Of a DNA stretch of 64,000 nt, positions 10,901-17,573 are shown one piece after another; the first letter of the stretch is position 1, and every line of letters starts with the position of its first letter. The notes below the pieces were generated by a model. The model was not told the DNA's origin. It saw nothing but the letters and a program-made list of their open reading frames with translations, and did not search any database. Position numbers and translations under genes: made by a program. Source of the DNA: Pseudophaeobacter flagellatus (GTDB taxonomy: Bacteria > Pseudomonadota > Alphaproteobacteria > Rhodobacterales > Rhodobacteraceae); contig NZ_JAJQRG010000012.1 of the NCBI RefSeq assembly GCF_021228235.1, forward strand, positions 1 through 64,000, written 5' to 3'.

Positions 10901-10932
10901 CGGCCGTTGCCTGGCTGAAGACACTGGTCTGA
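4948..10932 (+). CDS. Giant helical protein with C-terminal lethal-factor-like zinc metallopeptidase domain
   Basis: A protein of about 1994 residues. No signal peptide or membrane segment is visible. Residues 1-110 form a compact basic domain (LKKKLKLARNKELSFALAL, KSCYGTLTVDGQVVKLACR). Ala/Pro/Glu-rich linkers follow near 115-150, 215-250 and 410-490. Residues about 490-1660 are a long Ala/Lys/Glu-rich run of helices, probably coiled coils or spectrin-like bundles. The C-terminal domain (about 1660-1994) contains HEAGHAVDD at 1824-1832 and EWFSELYAAYHS from 1966. In gluzincins the two His and a downstream Glu bind zinc and the HE glutamate is catalytic. The HEAGHAVDD plus E-W-F-S-E pattern matches my memory of the anthrax lethal factor catalytic (ATLF-like, M34) domain. 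I chose the GTG at 4948 for its GGGGGGAA Shine-Dalgarno; TTG at 4930 is an alternative. A CpXC gene follows after 12 bp. A toxin or effector role is plausible but unproven. Confidence 0.72.
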   Translation: MPLDKESAQELKKKLKLARNKELSFALALGKKPEDCALIMHKERGGDKLLLQVKKMPGVQPKKSCYGTLTVDGQVVKLACRSDPPAGLVKNFRLFFRSNDLTMKLAVQAPGEAEFTLEAEDQAADQAAVGAENPAPGPAAGAEAAPAPGAAQDDPGGPEPALKTRSKGLQQAIAALEDGPVRAKLTEGLTLAVQSLAKGDPAKAAALLEKLEKALQQIEKSKAASAPSSDPSAPPSTPPGTPPSAESIDPQAADPDPQAARWQASFAKLDPHVQKTLTAGHGDLNKIKAVWDFAKGKASAGDFGAALKAVGPLSALLSQAAVAAKSAATEAMDAGDDSAQTGAAWDKTVALYGPVVAELQNREDPRAAKVAAAWEMALKAARGGDFDTANMIAGRLRPLLDSETTPASAQKVKPGVAAGPTSTPAPPQEKAVAPESEPEPEVAPEVPPVVPPVAEPEAAVKTAPEASPKAAPEAAPKAAPEADPLAQSTDDPVKKQALEKIDAARGGLTRIEGLIAAFGSPNPEDWATVLRQAEALLSPAPEKKAAEIEQDAKEAEGLLGDLEPKIKQLTLDKQTWDQQQPLFAARLVPIKAHALKGVDPVKTKLAEMEAEIAAAEADAARFEFKKAASGIVSFLSRGDALEALADDFAHYRKIQADRLVLVTPRRTKASPRAPIQACIDELGTTYDEGVAKAAGEDYEAAVRLMNKIPALADQVDLLLDREQETTFLLGKVNTALTKLNALPANVKALLQAGIDRCQAAYDASQPGGEPDVVKAAEKLTLARRECNDLEARGKKAKAYVDMRALFDAKLNDFKAHAGKAGIDDVIARMEAESASAASDAIMRKFDSATRILAANQGDWPAYKTRADDYLSYKTRRDVLEARLKELRKLPEAAAAIDELAICDSQLRQASTEAAARDYKSAKESVIAGDATADVAKTLIEMRAEMAKLKKDDVLAAVDTDVVAAFKNYGELEKFVAGKDDGTFATLRAAAAAEAQKGRTASMGASPDLDSVRAHLDAAIKQLEAVLQQTACKGAFDSLRSAIRPAVETELKTGSDANDSCLASDLQALTLLLTAADDAVKAPGLDFATGLEKVNAAQALVPGARKKLALYIAAGPLKTKLAASERRLIRSRDRALTYTNPIDAKESLQIEVDKVAGFRASFDTDWAAGKYAAALAKLKGDAKRGAAYEAVRADYVTAITRRQEWIYDDEVNIAGDPLVQKERDEIAAAKVKIANLLQQRAFAAASKVANDDSFAIDRGKAILAARTAYEPKRAAAEAKVQEAETEAGRVSSNAGLTAQAAALRTRYTQAHAETAVPKRRFDTARPEMEALATDCQPVIDACKRYKLFVEGSQAAATKIQAVKDHAQAQFITPLIARIEGKYANMMELAAQGHMNQAKALLDVLPQDCEDALAAAKNTAALAGISDDLDGAEEEDTAAISKAIADLRAVFDTLKWESEAEYAKGLEAAESQVDAVEEQLTADPAAAKAAIPAALKACEALQVEISHHKHLAELATRVIARITSTTAPFVKYSIIAEDADALKAAVAAALKDAQTGGDPASASTAIEAVMDQQHALMRMAARHDQLLKDCDALETQHAALLGSEHRYAIRADLERLSGEVAQARAAASKRDHDSAEAHVKTAQALAVDAVAKDKMADNKAPDPANIKKILERPDGDKQLDEMIKGLDASVQRKVLRVAFEAKYGCKLNIYAAAVDDDATRHRAGNLVADGSKKGPNIRRLYEVMSVLPPQDTRDNASMKIFGYEDVESQKGSYYGGDAKEVVMREGNASLSSVYGFGRPHEVGEVDPACEPADQDQVDFFSWNTLHEAGHAVDDQRSFMTGVAGNATYGGWQEHGGNVKPVADAIAGHYSYDADYVAQYASGNANPAQPECPADVDPEVWEQRRSKCCAHVDMARATNNPWQSAAIAAKLNIAGRVYHESYKGGSWSSYAFAARKQAISGYQFRAPGEWFSELYAAYHSKKLKDQHPAVAWLKTLV

Positions 10933-10944
10933 GGGGAGTAGAGG

Positions 10945-11637
10945 ATGTCACTTTTTGTTCCGATGAACCTGACCTGCCCGAACTGTGCAGCCGTGTTCAC
11001 CTATGAAGCTGTGGGCAGCGTCAATGCGGACCGGCGCCCGGATCTGCGCACAGAGATCCTGGAGGATCGCTTCCAGACCGCAACCTGCAGTGAATGCGGC
11101 CATGGCTTTCGGCTGGAGCCGGATTTCAACTATCTGGATGTGGGGCGGCATCAGTGGATCGCCGCCCTGCCCGCCAGCCAGCTGCGCGATCATCTGGACA
11201 TTGTCGCGGACACGCAGGCGGTGTTTGATCTGAGCTATGGCGCGCAGGCCCCCGCCGCCGCCCAGAGCGTGGGGCAGGATCTGCAGCAGCGACTGGTCTT
11301 TGGCTGGCCGGCCCTGCGCGAAAAGCTGGTGCTGCAGGACATCGGCTTTGACGATACACTTTGGGAGGTGGCCAAGCTGGATCTGCTGCGCCGCCTGCCC
11401 GAGGCCCCGATGGCCGAGGGGGTGGAGCTGCGCCTGATGGGGGCACAGGCTGATATGCTCGACCTGGCCTGGATTTCCGCCAGCAGCGAAACGCACCTGA
11501 ATGATTTCCAGGTCGAGCGGCGGCTTTATGACCATATTGCCGCCGACCCGGCCCCCTGGCAGGCGGTGCAGGTCTTGCTGGCCAGCAGCCCGTTTGTGGA
11601 TATTCAAAAACTGTTCATGGGAGAGGGCCCCCCCTGA
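10945..11637 (+). CDS. CpXC-domain protein, probable partner of the giant metallopeptidase
   Basis: This 230-residue protein opens with MNLTCPNCAAVFTYE and carries a second cysteine pair in ATCSECGHGFRLEPDFNYLD. Such a CPxC...CxxC arrangement defines the CpXC domain, a presumed zinc-ribbon-like fold of unknown function. The remaining 130 residues are mostly helical with no recognised motif. The start lies 12 bp after the stop of the giant gene, with GGGGAG about 6 nt upstream of the ATG, so the two are almost certainly one operon. The tight pairing suggests a dedicated role such as an adaptor, chaperone or immunity protein for the metallopeptidase. That role is inference only. It converges with the GGDEF-EAL gene across about 40 bp. 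Confidence 0.75.
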   Translation: MSLFVPMNLTCPNCAAVFTYEAVGSVNADRRPDLRTEILEDRFQTATCSECGHGFRLEPDFNYLDVGRHQWIAALPASQLRDHLDIVADTQAVFDLSYGAQAPAAAQSVGQDLQQRLVFGWPALREKLVLQDIGFDDTLWEVAKLDLLRRLPEAPMAEGVELRLMGAQADMLDLAWISASSETHLNDFQVERRLYDHIAADPAPWQAVQVLLASSPFVDIQKLFMGEGPP

Positions 11638-11678
11638 GCATAGTCGCCCGGTCGGCGGTGTTTGATACAGGGGGAGGC

Positions 11679-14060
11679 CTAGCCGCGCAGGCTGCGCGCT
11701 TGCCGTCCCGGAAACAGCCGTGCGGTGGCGGCGCGTTCGGTCAGGGGCGGGCCGTCGAAATAGCCCTGCAAATAGTCGACGCCGCAGGCCTTGAGCTGCA
11801 GACGATGTTCATCGGTTTCCGCGCCCTCGCCAGTGACCCGCATGCCCAGGGCATGGCCCAGCTTGGCGATGGCGCTGACGATGGCGCGGGTTTCCTCGGA
11901 TTCCGGCAGCTTGGAGACAAAAGCCGCATCGACCTTGATCTTGTCGACCGGGAATTTCTGCAAATAGCTGAGCGAGGAATAGCCCATGCCAAAATCATCC
12001 AGCGCCACGGTGACCCCCAGTTCCTGCAGGGCCTGGATTTCGCGCAGGGCAGACTGACCGCTGGCCAGCACCACGGTTTCGGTGATTTCGGCCTCTACGG
12101 CCGAGGCCGGGCAATTGGTTTCAAAGAGGCAGTCATTGACAAATTCATCAACCTGGGTGCCAAACAGCTTTGGCGACAGGTTGACCGCCACCCGGCCCTG
12201 AAACCCCGCATCATGCCAGCGGGCCGCCGTGTGAAAGGCCTGGATCATGATTTGATAGGTGAGATCGCGGATCAGCCCGCTGTCTTCGGCTATGGGGATG
12301 AACTCGGCCGGGGAAATGCTGCCTAGCTGGCGGTGATGCCAACGCGCCAGGGTTTCAAACCCGATGATCTGGCCGCTGCCCAGGTCGGTCTGGATCTGAA
12401 ACACCGGACGGATGTCTCCCTCGGTCAGGGCGGCGCGCAATTCCCGTTCCAGCAGGCTCTTGCGTTTGACGATTGTCTCCAGATCTTCGTGAAAGACCTC
12501 GACCATGCCACGGCCGCCGCGCTTGGCCTCATAAAGCGCCAGATCGGCGCGGCGAATACCTTCCGAGGGCGTGCTTTGGGGGCCAGACAGGGTGGCGATG
12601 CCGGCGCTCATGCCGGTGTGTAGGACCTGGCCATTGACCTCTTGTGGCTGGGCCATTTCTTCGACCAGGCGATTGGCGATATTGCTCATCCGCTTTTGGC
12701 TGTCGCCGCCGCGTACCAGAATGGCAAATTCATCGCCGCCCAGTCGGGCTGCCGTAACATAGGAATTGGTGCAAGCTTCAAATTTGCGCGCCACCACCTG
12801 TAACAGCGCATCCCCCGCCGGATGCCCCAGCGTGTCGTTGATCTGTTTGAAATGATCCAGATCGGCCAGCAGGATAGAGACCTCGTCGCCGTCCTGCTGC
12901 AGCCAGGTTGTCAGCGTCTGCTCCATCAGCCGCCGATTGGGCAGCCCGGTCAGGCTGTCGTGTTCGGCGAGAAAGCGTACCCGTTCTGCCTGCCGCGCCT
13001 GGTCGGAATGATCCGAGGCCAGCAACATCGCCCCAAGGTAATGCCCGTGTTCGTCGCGAATGGGGCCACCGCGCACCAGAAGGTTGAGCCTCTGTTGTGA
13101 ACGGTTGTGGGTGGTGGTGGTCTCAAAGGCAAAGCTTTCGTTCTTTTCAATTGTCTCTTCGGTATGGTTGGCCAGGTTTTCCGGCAGCCAGGAGTGCAGG
13201 TTCAGTTGTCGGCCGACCTGGGCATCGCCAAAGAATTGCTCGGCATTGGGGTTGCACAGCACCACCTTGCCGGTTTCATCGACCAGAAGCACCCCGTCGC
13301 GGGTGGATTGCAGCGCCCGATTGATCCGCCGGTTCGCCCGCCGGGCGCTTTCGTCGCTTTGGTCGCGCAGCTCGGCAACCTCAAGTTTGTTCTGGGACAG
13401 TTGGTGCAGGGCCTGGGCCATCAGGCCAATTTCGTCCCGACGCTCCAGGCCGGGAATCGGGCCGTCAAAATCATCACGGCGCATGTCGATCAGGGTCCGG
13501 GTCAGGGCCTCGATGGGACGCGACAGCCGCAGCAGCACCAGATAGATCACCAGGCCAATCATGAAGAGCACAAAGAGCGAGGAGCCGATATGCCCCAGCA
13601 GGTTTTTGTTCAGCAGGTCTTTCATACCGGCCAGCGTGTGGGTCAGCTCCAGCGTGCCCAGCACATGCAGCTGGTCGCCGATGGTATAGGTGATTTGTTG
13701 GCTGGCCTGCAGATCATCGGCGGCCGGATGATAGTCTGGCTTTTGCTGCTCATAGAGCGGCGTGCCACCGGCGTCAAAGATCTGCACCCGGGCGGTCCGT
13801 CTCTCGTGCAGGATGCTTTGCACCAGGCTTTCAATCTGGTTGTTGTCATAGTCCCACATGGGCCGGGCCAGGGCTTCGCTGACAAAATGCAGCGCCAGGT
13901 CGTGCTCGGTTTCCAGCCCCTCTATGAAATGGGCTTTGTGGTCCAGGGCCTGATAGCTGATGCCGATGCCCTGGATGACAATAACCGGAAGGATCAGCCC
14001 GAGAAACAGGCGGATGCGAAAGGACAGCCTGGATATAAACTGCAGTGGAAAAATCTTCAT
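11679..14060 (-). CDS. Membrane HAMP-PAS-GGDEF-EAL cyclic-di-GMP protein
   Basis: A 793-residue sensor that may make and/or degrade cyclic di-GMP. An N-terminal membrane segment (residues about 15-35) is followed by a periplasmic part of about 130 residues and a second membrane segment (LFVLFMIGLVIYLVLL). HAMP comes next (LSRPIEALTRTLIDMRRDDF), then a PAS-like domain (RDGVLLVDETGKVVLCNPNAEQFFG). GGDEF is intact at 441-445 (ARLGGDEFAIL). The EAL signature reads ETLAR at 569 and is followed by DDFGMGYSS, so the catalytic acids look present although the Ala of EAL is Thr. Its start overlaps the stop of the upstream solute-binding protein gene (ATGA), so the two are translationally coupled. Whether synthesis or hydrolysis dominates cannot be told. 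Confidence 0.93.
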   Translation of the reverse strand: MKIFPLQFISRLSFRIRLFLGLILPVIVIQGIGISYQALDHKAHFIEGLETEHDLALHFVSEALARPMWDYDNNQIESLVQSILHERRTARVQIFDAGGTPLYEQQKPDYHPAADDLQASQQITYTIGDQLHVLGTLELTHTLAGMKDLLNKNLLGHIGSSLFVLFMIGLVIYLVLLRLSRPIEALTRTLIDMRRDDFDGPIPGLERRDEIGLMAQALHQLSQNKLEVAELRDQSDESARRANRRINRALQSTRDGVLLVDETGKVVLCNPNAEQFFGDAQVGRQLNLHSWLPENLANHTEETIEKNESFAFETTTTHNRSQQRLNLLVRGGPIRDEHGHYLGAMLLASDHSDQARQAERVRFLAEHDSLTGLPNRRLMEQTLTTWLQQDGDEVSILLADLDHFKQINDTLGHPAGDALLQVVARKFEACTNSYVTAARLGGDEFAILVRGGDSQKRMSNIANRLVEEMAQPQEVNGQVLHTGMSAGIATLSGPQSTPSEGIRRADLALYEAKRGGRGMVEVFHEDLETIVKRKSLLERELRAALTEGDIRPVFQIQTDLGSGQIIGFETLARWHHRQLGSISPAEFIPIAEDSGLIRDLTYQIMIQAFHTAARWHDAGFQGRVAVNLSPKLFGTQVDEFVNDCLFETNCPASAVEAEITETVVLASGQSALREIQALQELGVTVALDDFGMGYSSLSYLQKFPVDKIKVDAAFVSKLPESEETRAIVSAIAKLGHALGMRVTGEGAETDEHRLQLKACGVDYLQGYFDGPPLTERAATARLFPGRQARSLRG

Positions 14061-14878
14061 TGGAGTGCCCCTGCCTGGCCATAACGGACCAGAATTTCGT
14101 GGTAGCGCCCTGAGTGTTTCAGCTGGGCCAGGCCTGCGTTGAATTGCTGGACATAGCGGGCCGAGCTTGGCAGGGCTGGGGAAAAGCCCAGTCGTATGGC
14201 CTGGGGCATGCTGTAGGACTGAATATCGATCAGATCGGACAGGCCGAGCTGGCGGGCGCGATGGACCAGCACTGCCTGGGCCTCCAGCACCAGATCAACC
14301 CGATGATTTAAAAGCTTTTTCAGGTTGCGTGCGACCGTGTCGCCCCCATTGATCAGCTGCACCCGGCTGGGGCGGTTGCGGTTTTCAGCGATATATTGCG
14401 CCAGCCTGTTGGAATAGCGATAGTCCTGCACTGCGCCCAGTTGCAGGTCCTGCAGGGCCTGCAGGACCTGAACGGGGCGGGCCTCGCCGCGGCGAAAGGC
14501 CAGGGCTTCTTGATGATGGGTGATGGGCTGCGTGAAGGTCAGGCCGCTGATCTTGTACATCTCGGGCCCGAGCAGACCATTGACCGCGCCAGTGTGCACC
14601 AGGGTCAGGCTGCGCGACCAGCTGAGCGTCTCATAGCGGATTTCATGGCCAAAGGGCGCCAGGGCCTCGCGGGTCAGTTCGATCAACAGGCCGGGGTGGC
14701 TGGTGTCAGAACGGCACACATAGGGGCACCAGTGGCCGGCGCGCAACTCTATCACATCGGCATGGACGGCGCGCCCTGCGGTAAAGGATACAAGCCCCGA
14801 GAGCACAAGGACCCCGATGAGGGACAAAAGTGAGGTCAGCTCTGATAGGGCAGTTGTCACAACGCGGATCCCCCACAT
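14057..14878 (-). CDS. Periplasmic amino-acid-type solute-binding protein (SBP_bac_3-like)
   Basis: A 273-residue exported protein with a long N-terminal hydrophobic segment (LLSLIGVLVLSGLVSFTAG) that may be a signal peptide or anchor. The mature part begins IELRAGHWCPYVC, and the pattern GLLIELTREALAPFGHEIRYE matches the first lobe of family-3 periplasmic binding proteins. Further matching parts are NGLLGPEMYKISGLTFTQPI and a C-terminal stretch ending in YVQQFNAGLAQLKHSGRYHEILVRYG. No ABC transporter genes are nearby. Because it overlaps the GGDEF-EAL gene by 4 nt, it probably acts as a ligand sensor for that protein rather than in uptake. Such SBP/GGDEF pairings are known in Proteobacteria. 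The ligand is unknown. A perfect 12-bp inverted repeat inside the gene (14444-14470) encodes the LQ-rich stretch and is probably incidental. Confidence 0.82.
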   Translation of the reverse strand: MWGIRVVTTALSELTSLLSLIGVLVLSGLVSFTAGRAVHADVIELRAGHWCPYVCRSDTSHPGLLIELTREALAPFGHEIRYETLSWSRSLTLVHTGAVNGLLGPEMYKISGLTFTQPITHHQEALAFRRGEARPVQVLQALQDLQLGAVQDYRYSNRLAQYIAENRNRPSRVQLINGGDTVARNLKKLLNHRVDLVLEAQAVLVHRARQLGLSDLIDIQSYSMPQAIRLGFSPALPSSARYVQQFNAGLAQLKHSGRYHEILVRYGQAGALQ

Positions 14879-15250
14879 GAACGCTTCCTTTTTCCTTTCA
14901 TCTCTGGGGGCGACTGTGCCACAAGATCGTTAAATTCGCGTATGGTAGCGGTGTGAAATCAGCCTCTCTGCGGGGGGCACCGGCACCAAAAGTCGATAAT
15001 TTTACTAAAGCGCAGCGACATCCGGAATGGTGTCACAGACTGCAAGTACAGCCACAAAAGTCTGGTGCGGAAAGAGCCGAGGTCAAAACCAGGCTGGCCG
15101 AACCTGCGATAGCGGGCTATAGGTGGCGGGAATCGGTGCCTATACATGGCGCCATGAAAGGCCTATACGCGGCCAATTGCTGCCTGGGCCCTGCCCTTTG
15201 TGCGGCAGCCCTGGTTTGGCCTCCGCCACAATAGAAAAGCAGATCATCTC
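14879..15250. promoter_or_regulatory. Divergent intergenic region before the RNA helicase
   Basis: A 372-bp region between divergent genes, with no credible ORF of its own. It must hold the promoter of the solute-binding protein/GGDEF-EAL pair on the minus strand and that of the helicase on the plus strand. The stretch 14920-15010 is AT-richer than average. If the helicase starts at 15251, a long 5' leader is possible, as is common for cold-induced RNA helicases. I see no defined riboswitch or cold-shock element. Confidence 0.35.
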
Positions 15251-17335
15251 TTGAAACAGACATTAGCGCTGGCGCTCGAGCGCCGTGGATATTCCTCTTT
15301 GACCCCGGTACAGGAGGCGGTTTCTGATCCGGCCCTGTCCGGTGTCGACCTTCTGGTGTCCGCCCAGACCGGGTCGGGCAAGACGGTGGGCTTTGGCCTG
15401 GCCATTGCCGATACGATTTTGGGTGCGGATGAAAAATTCACCTCCGCTGCCACGCCACTGGCGCTGGTGATTGCGCCCACCCGAGAGCTGGCGATGCAGG
15501 TCAAGCGCGAGCTGGCCTGGCTGTACGGCGAAGCAGGTGCGGTGATGGCTTCCTGTGTGGGCGGCATGGATATGCGCGATGAACGTCGCGCCCTGGATCG
15601 TGGTGCCCATATCGTCGTGGCGACACCGGGCCGTCTGCGCGACCATATCATGCGCGGCTCTATTGATCTGTCTGATTTGCGCGCCGTGGTGCTGGATGAA
15701 GCGGACGAAATGCTGGATCTGGGCTTTCGCGAAGATCTGGAATTCATCCTTGGGGAATCCCCGGCCGAGCGCCAGACCCTGCTGTTTTCCGCGACCGTGC
15801 CTCCCGCTATTGCCGGCCTTGCCAAAAGCTATCAGCGCGATGCCAAGCGGATTTCTACCGTGGCCGAGAAAAGCCAGCACAGCGATATCGAATATCAGGC
15901 GATGTCGGTGGCGGCCCGCGATGATGAAAACGCCATCATCAATGTGCTGCGCTATTATGAATCGCCCAATGCCATTGTGTTCTGCAACACCCGCGCCATG
16001 GTCAACCGGCTGCTGAGCCGCCTGTCCAACCGCGGCTTTTCCGTGGTGGCCCTGTCTGGCGAATTGTCCCAGGCCGAGCGTAGCCATGCGCTGCAGGCGA
16101 TGCGCGATGGCCGCGCCCGTGTCTGTGTCGCCACCGATGTGGCGGCGCGCGGCATTGACCTGCCGAACCTGGATCTGGTGGTGCATGCCGAACTGCCCAA
16201 CAGCCACGAAACCCTGCTGCACCGCTCGGGGCGGACAGGTCGGGCCGGTCGCAAGGGCGTCAGCGCCCTGGTGGTGCCGCCCAAATCCATCCGCAAGGCG
16301 GAACGCCTGCTGAAGATGGCCAAGCTGACCGCAACCTGGGACAATGCGCCCTCGGCCGAGATGATCAAGGACCGTGACGGCGAACGCATGCTGGCCGATC
16401 CCGCCTGGAGCGAGGTGCCTGCCGCCAGCGAAGAGGCGATGGTTGCCAAGCTGGTCGAGGAATTTTCGCCGTCGCAGTTGGCCGCAGCCTATCTGCGGCT
16501 GTGGAATGCCGGCCGTTCGGCGCCGGAAGAGCTGTCGGCGGCCAATGCCAAGCCCGAGCCGCGCGCGCCCTTTGGCCCCAGTGTCTGGTTCTCGCTGGAT
16601 ACCGGTCGCGACAAGGGGGCCGATCCGCGCCGTCTGTTGCCGATGCTGTGCCGCGCCGGGGATATTACCAAGGCCGATATCGGTGCGATCCGCATCCAGT
16701 CCGAGGAAACCTTTGCCGAGATCCGCGAGACCCATGTGGCTGGCTTTTTGAAATCCATGGGCGCTGATATGGTGCTGGACGATGGCACCAAGGTGACCCG
16801 CCTGAACACTCCGCCCAATATTCCGGCTGGCCGTGTTTCGGCACCGCGCAAGCCAGCTGGCGCAGGCAGGAAACCCGGTGGCTATGAGGACAAGCGCCCG
16901 CATCGCGGCGCCGAGGCCGGTGGCTACAAAGACAAGAAACCCTATGGCGGGGATAAGCCGCGCGGCGATCGTTCCGAACGCCCACGCCATAAACCCGAGG
17001 CACCGCGCGAACCCAATGCGGTGGTGAGCGAAGTCGGCCCCCGCAGTAAGCCAGCTGCCAAGGCTGACAGCAAGCCGAGCTATCGCGCCGGTGCCGGGGA
17101 TCCCGGTAAGAGCTGGCGTAAGGATGGCGGCAAGCCGGGGGCAAAAAAGCCAGCCGGGAAACCTGCAGGCAAGCCAGCGGGCAAGTTTGGCGGCAAGCCA
17201 AGCGAGGAGCGCGGCGGTCCCAAAGGCCCGCCACCGCCCAAGGGTAAATCCAATAGCAAGAAGAACCGCGCCCGCACCGCCGAGGCCAAGGTCACCAAGG
17301 GCGGCAGCGCCAAGCCACGTCGGCCCAAGGGGTGA
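15251..17335 (+). CDS. DEAD-box ATP-dependent RNA helicase with DbpA-type RNA-binding domain
   Basis: Unwinds RNA duplexes, probably in ribosome assembly or mRNA turnover. The Q motif region (YSSLTPVQEAV), motif I (AQTGSGKT), PTRELA, TPGR, DEAD (VLDEADEM), SAT, ATDVAARGIDLP and HRSGRTGRAGRKG are all present in order. A DbpA-like RNA-binding domain follows at about residues 470-545 (LLPMLCRAGDITKADIGAI). The last 150 residues are a Lys/Gly/Pro/Arg-rich disordered tail with short tandem repeats (KPAGKPAGKPAGKFGGKP). I prefer the TTG at 15251 because family members begin just before the LALALERRGY helix. The GTG at 15200 would add 17 residues but lacks a ribosome binding site. A strong terminator follows the gene. 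Confidence 0.9.
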   Translation: MKQTLALALERRGYSSLTPVQEAVSDPALSGVDLLVSAQTGSGKTVGFGLAIADTILGADEKFTSAATPLALVIAPTRELAMQVKRELAWLYGEAGAVMASCVGGMDMRDERRALDRGAHIVVATPGRLRDHIMRGSIDLSDLRAVVLDEADEMLDLGFREDLEFILGESPAERQTLLFSATVPPAIAGLAKSYQRDAKRISTVAEKSQHSDIEYQAMSVAARDDENAIINVLRYYESPNAIVFCNTRAMVNRLLSRLSNRGFSVVALSGELSQAERSHALQAMRDGRARVCVATDVAARGIDLPNLDLVVHAELPNSHETLLHRSGRTGRAGRKGVSALVVPPKSIRKAERLLKMAKLTATWDNAPSAEMIKDRDGERMLADPAWSEVPAASEEAMVAKLVEEFSPSQLAAAYLRLWNAGRSAPEELSAANAKPEPRAPFGPSVWFSLDTGRDKGADPRRLLPMLCRAGDITKADIGAIRIQSEETFAEIRETHVAGFLKSMGADMVLDDGTKVTRLNTPPNIPAGRVSAPRKPAGAGRKPGGYEDKRPHRGAEAGGYKDKKPYGGDKPRGDRSERPRHKPEAPREPNAVVSEVGPRSKPAAKADSKPSYRAGAGDPGKSWRKDGGKPGAKKPAGKPAGKPAGKFGGKPSEERGGPKGPPPPKGKSNSKKNRARTAEAKVTKGGSAKPRRPKG

Positions 17336-17403
17336 TGACGGCGTTCCGCATCAAACGCGAAAGGCTGTAAGAGCCTGGGTCTGATCAGGGCATGTTGCAG
17401 CAA

Positions 17404-17440
17404 CCGCCGCCAAGGAGAAATCCTTGGCGGCGGTCTTGTC
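17404..17440 (+). terminator. Rho-independent terminator after the helicase gene
   Basis: A perfect 13-bp stem (CCGCCGCCAAGGA at 17404-17416 with TCCTTGGCGGCGG at 17421-17433) closes on a GAAA tetraloop and is followed by a T-rich run (TCTTGTC). It lies about 70 bp after the helicase stop, as expected for a transcription terminator. Confidence 0.85.
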
Positions 17441-17573
17441 TGGGTCTCCCCTATTTCGCCCCCTATTGACCCGTCTCATTGGGGGGGCGGAAGAAGGGGG
17501 GCGCTGCCCCCGGCCCTCTGGGCCTCCCCCGAGGTATTTCCGGTAAGATGAAATCTGGCAGGCATGGCATGGG

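Noticed and set aside
14444-14470. Perfect 12-bp inverted repeat with a 3-nt loop inside the solute-binding protein gene
   Set aside because: It encodes a Gln/Leu/Ala helix (VLQALQDLQL) in frame and lies mid-gene, so it is more simply explained by codon repetition than by regulation.
15263-16990. A 575-codon minus-strand open frame opposite the RNA helicase
   Set aside because: Shadow of the helicase gene with low-complexity residue usage and no ribosome binding site.
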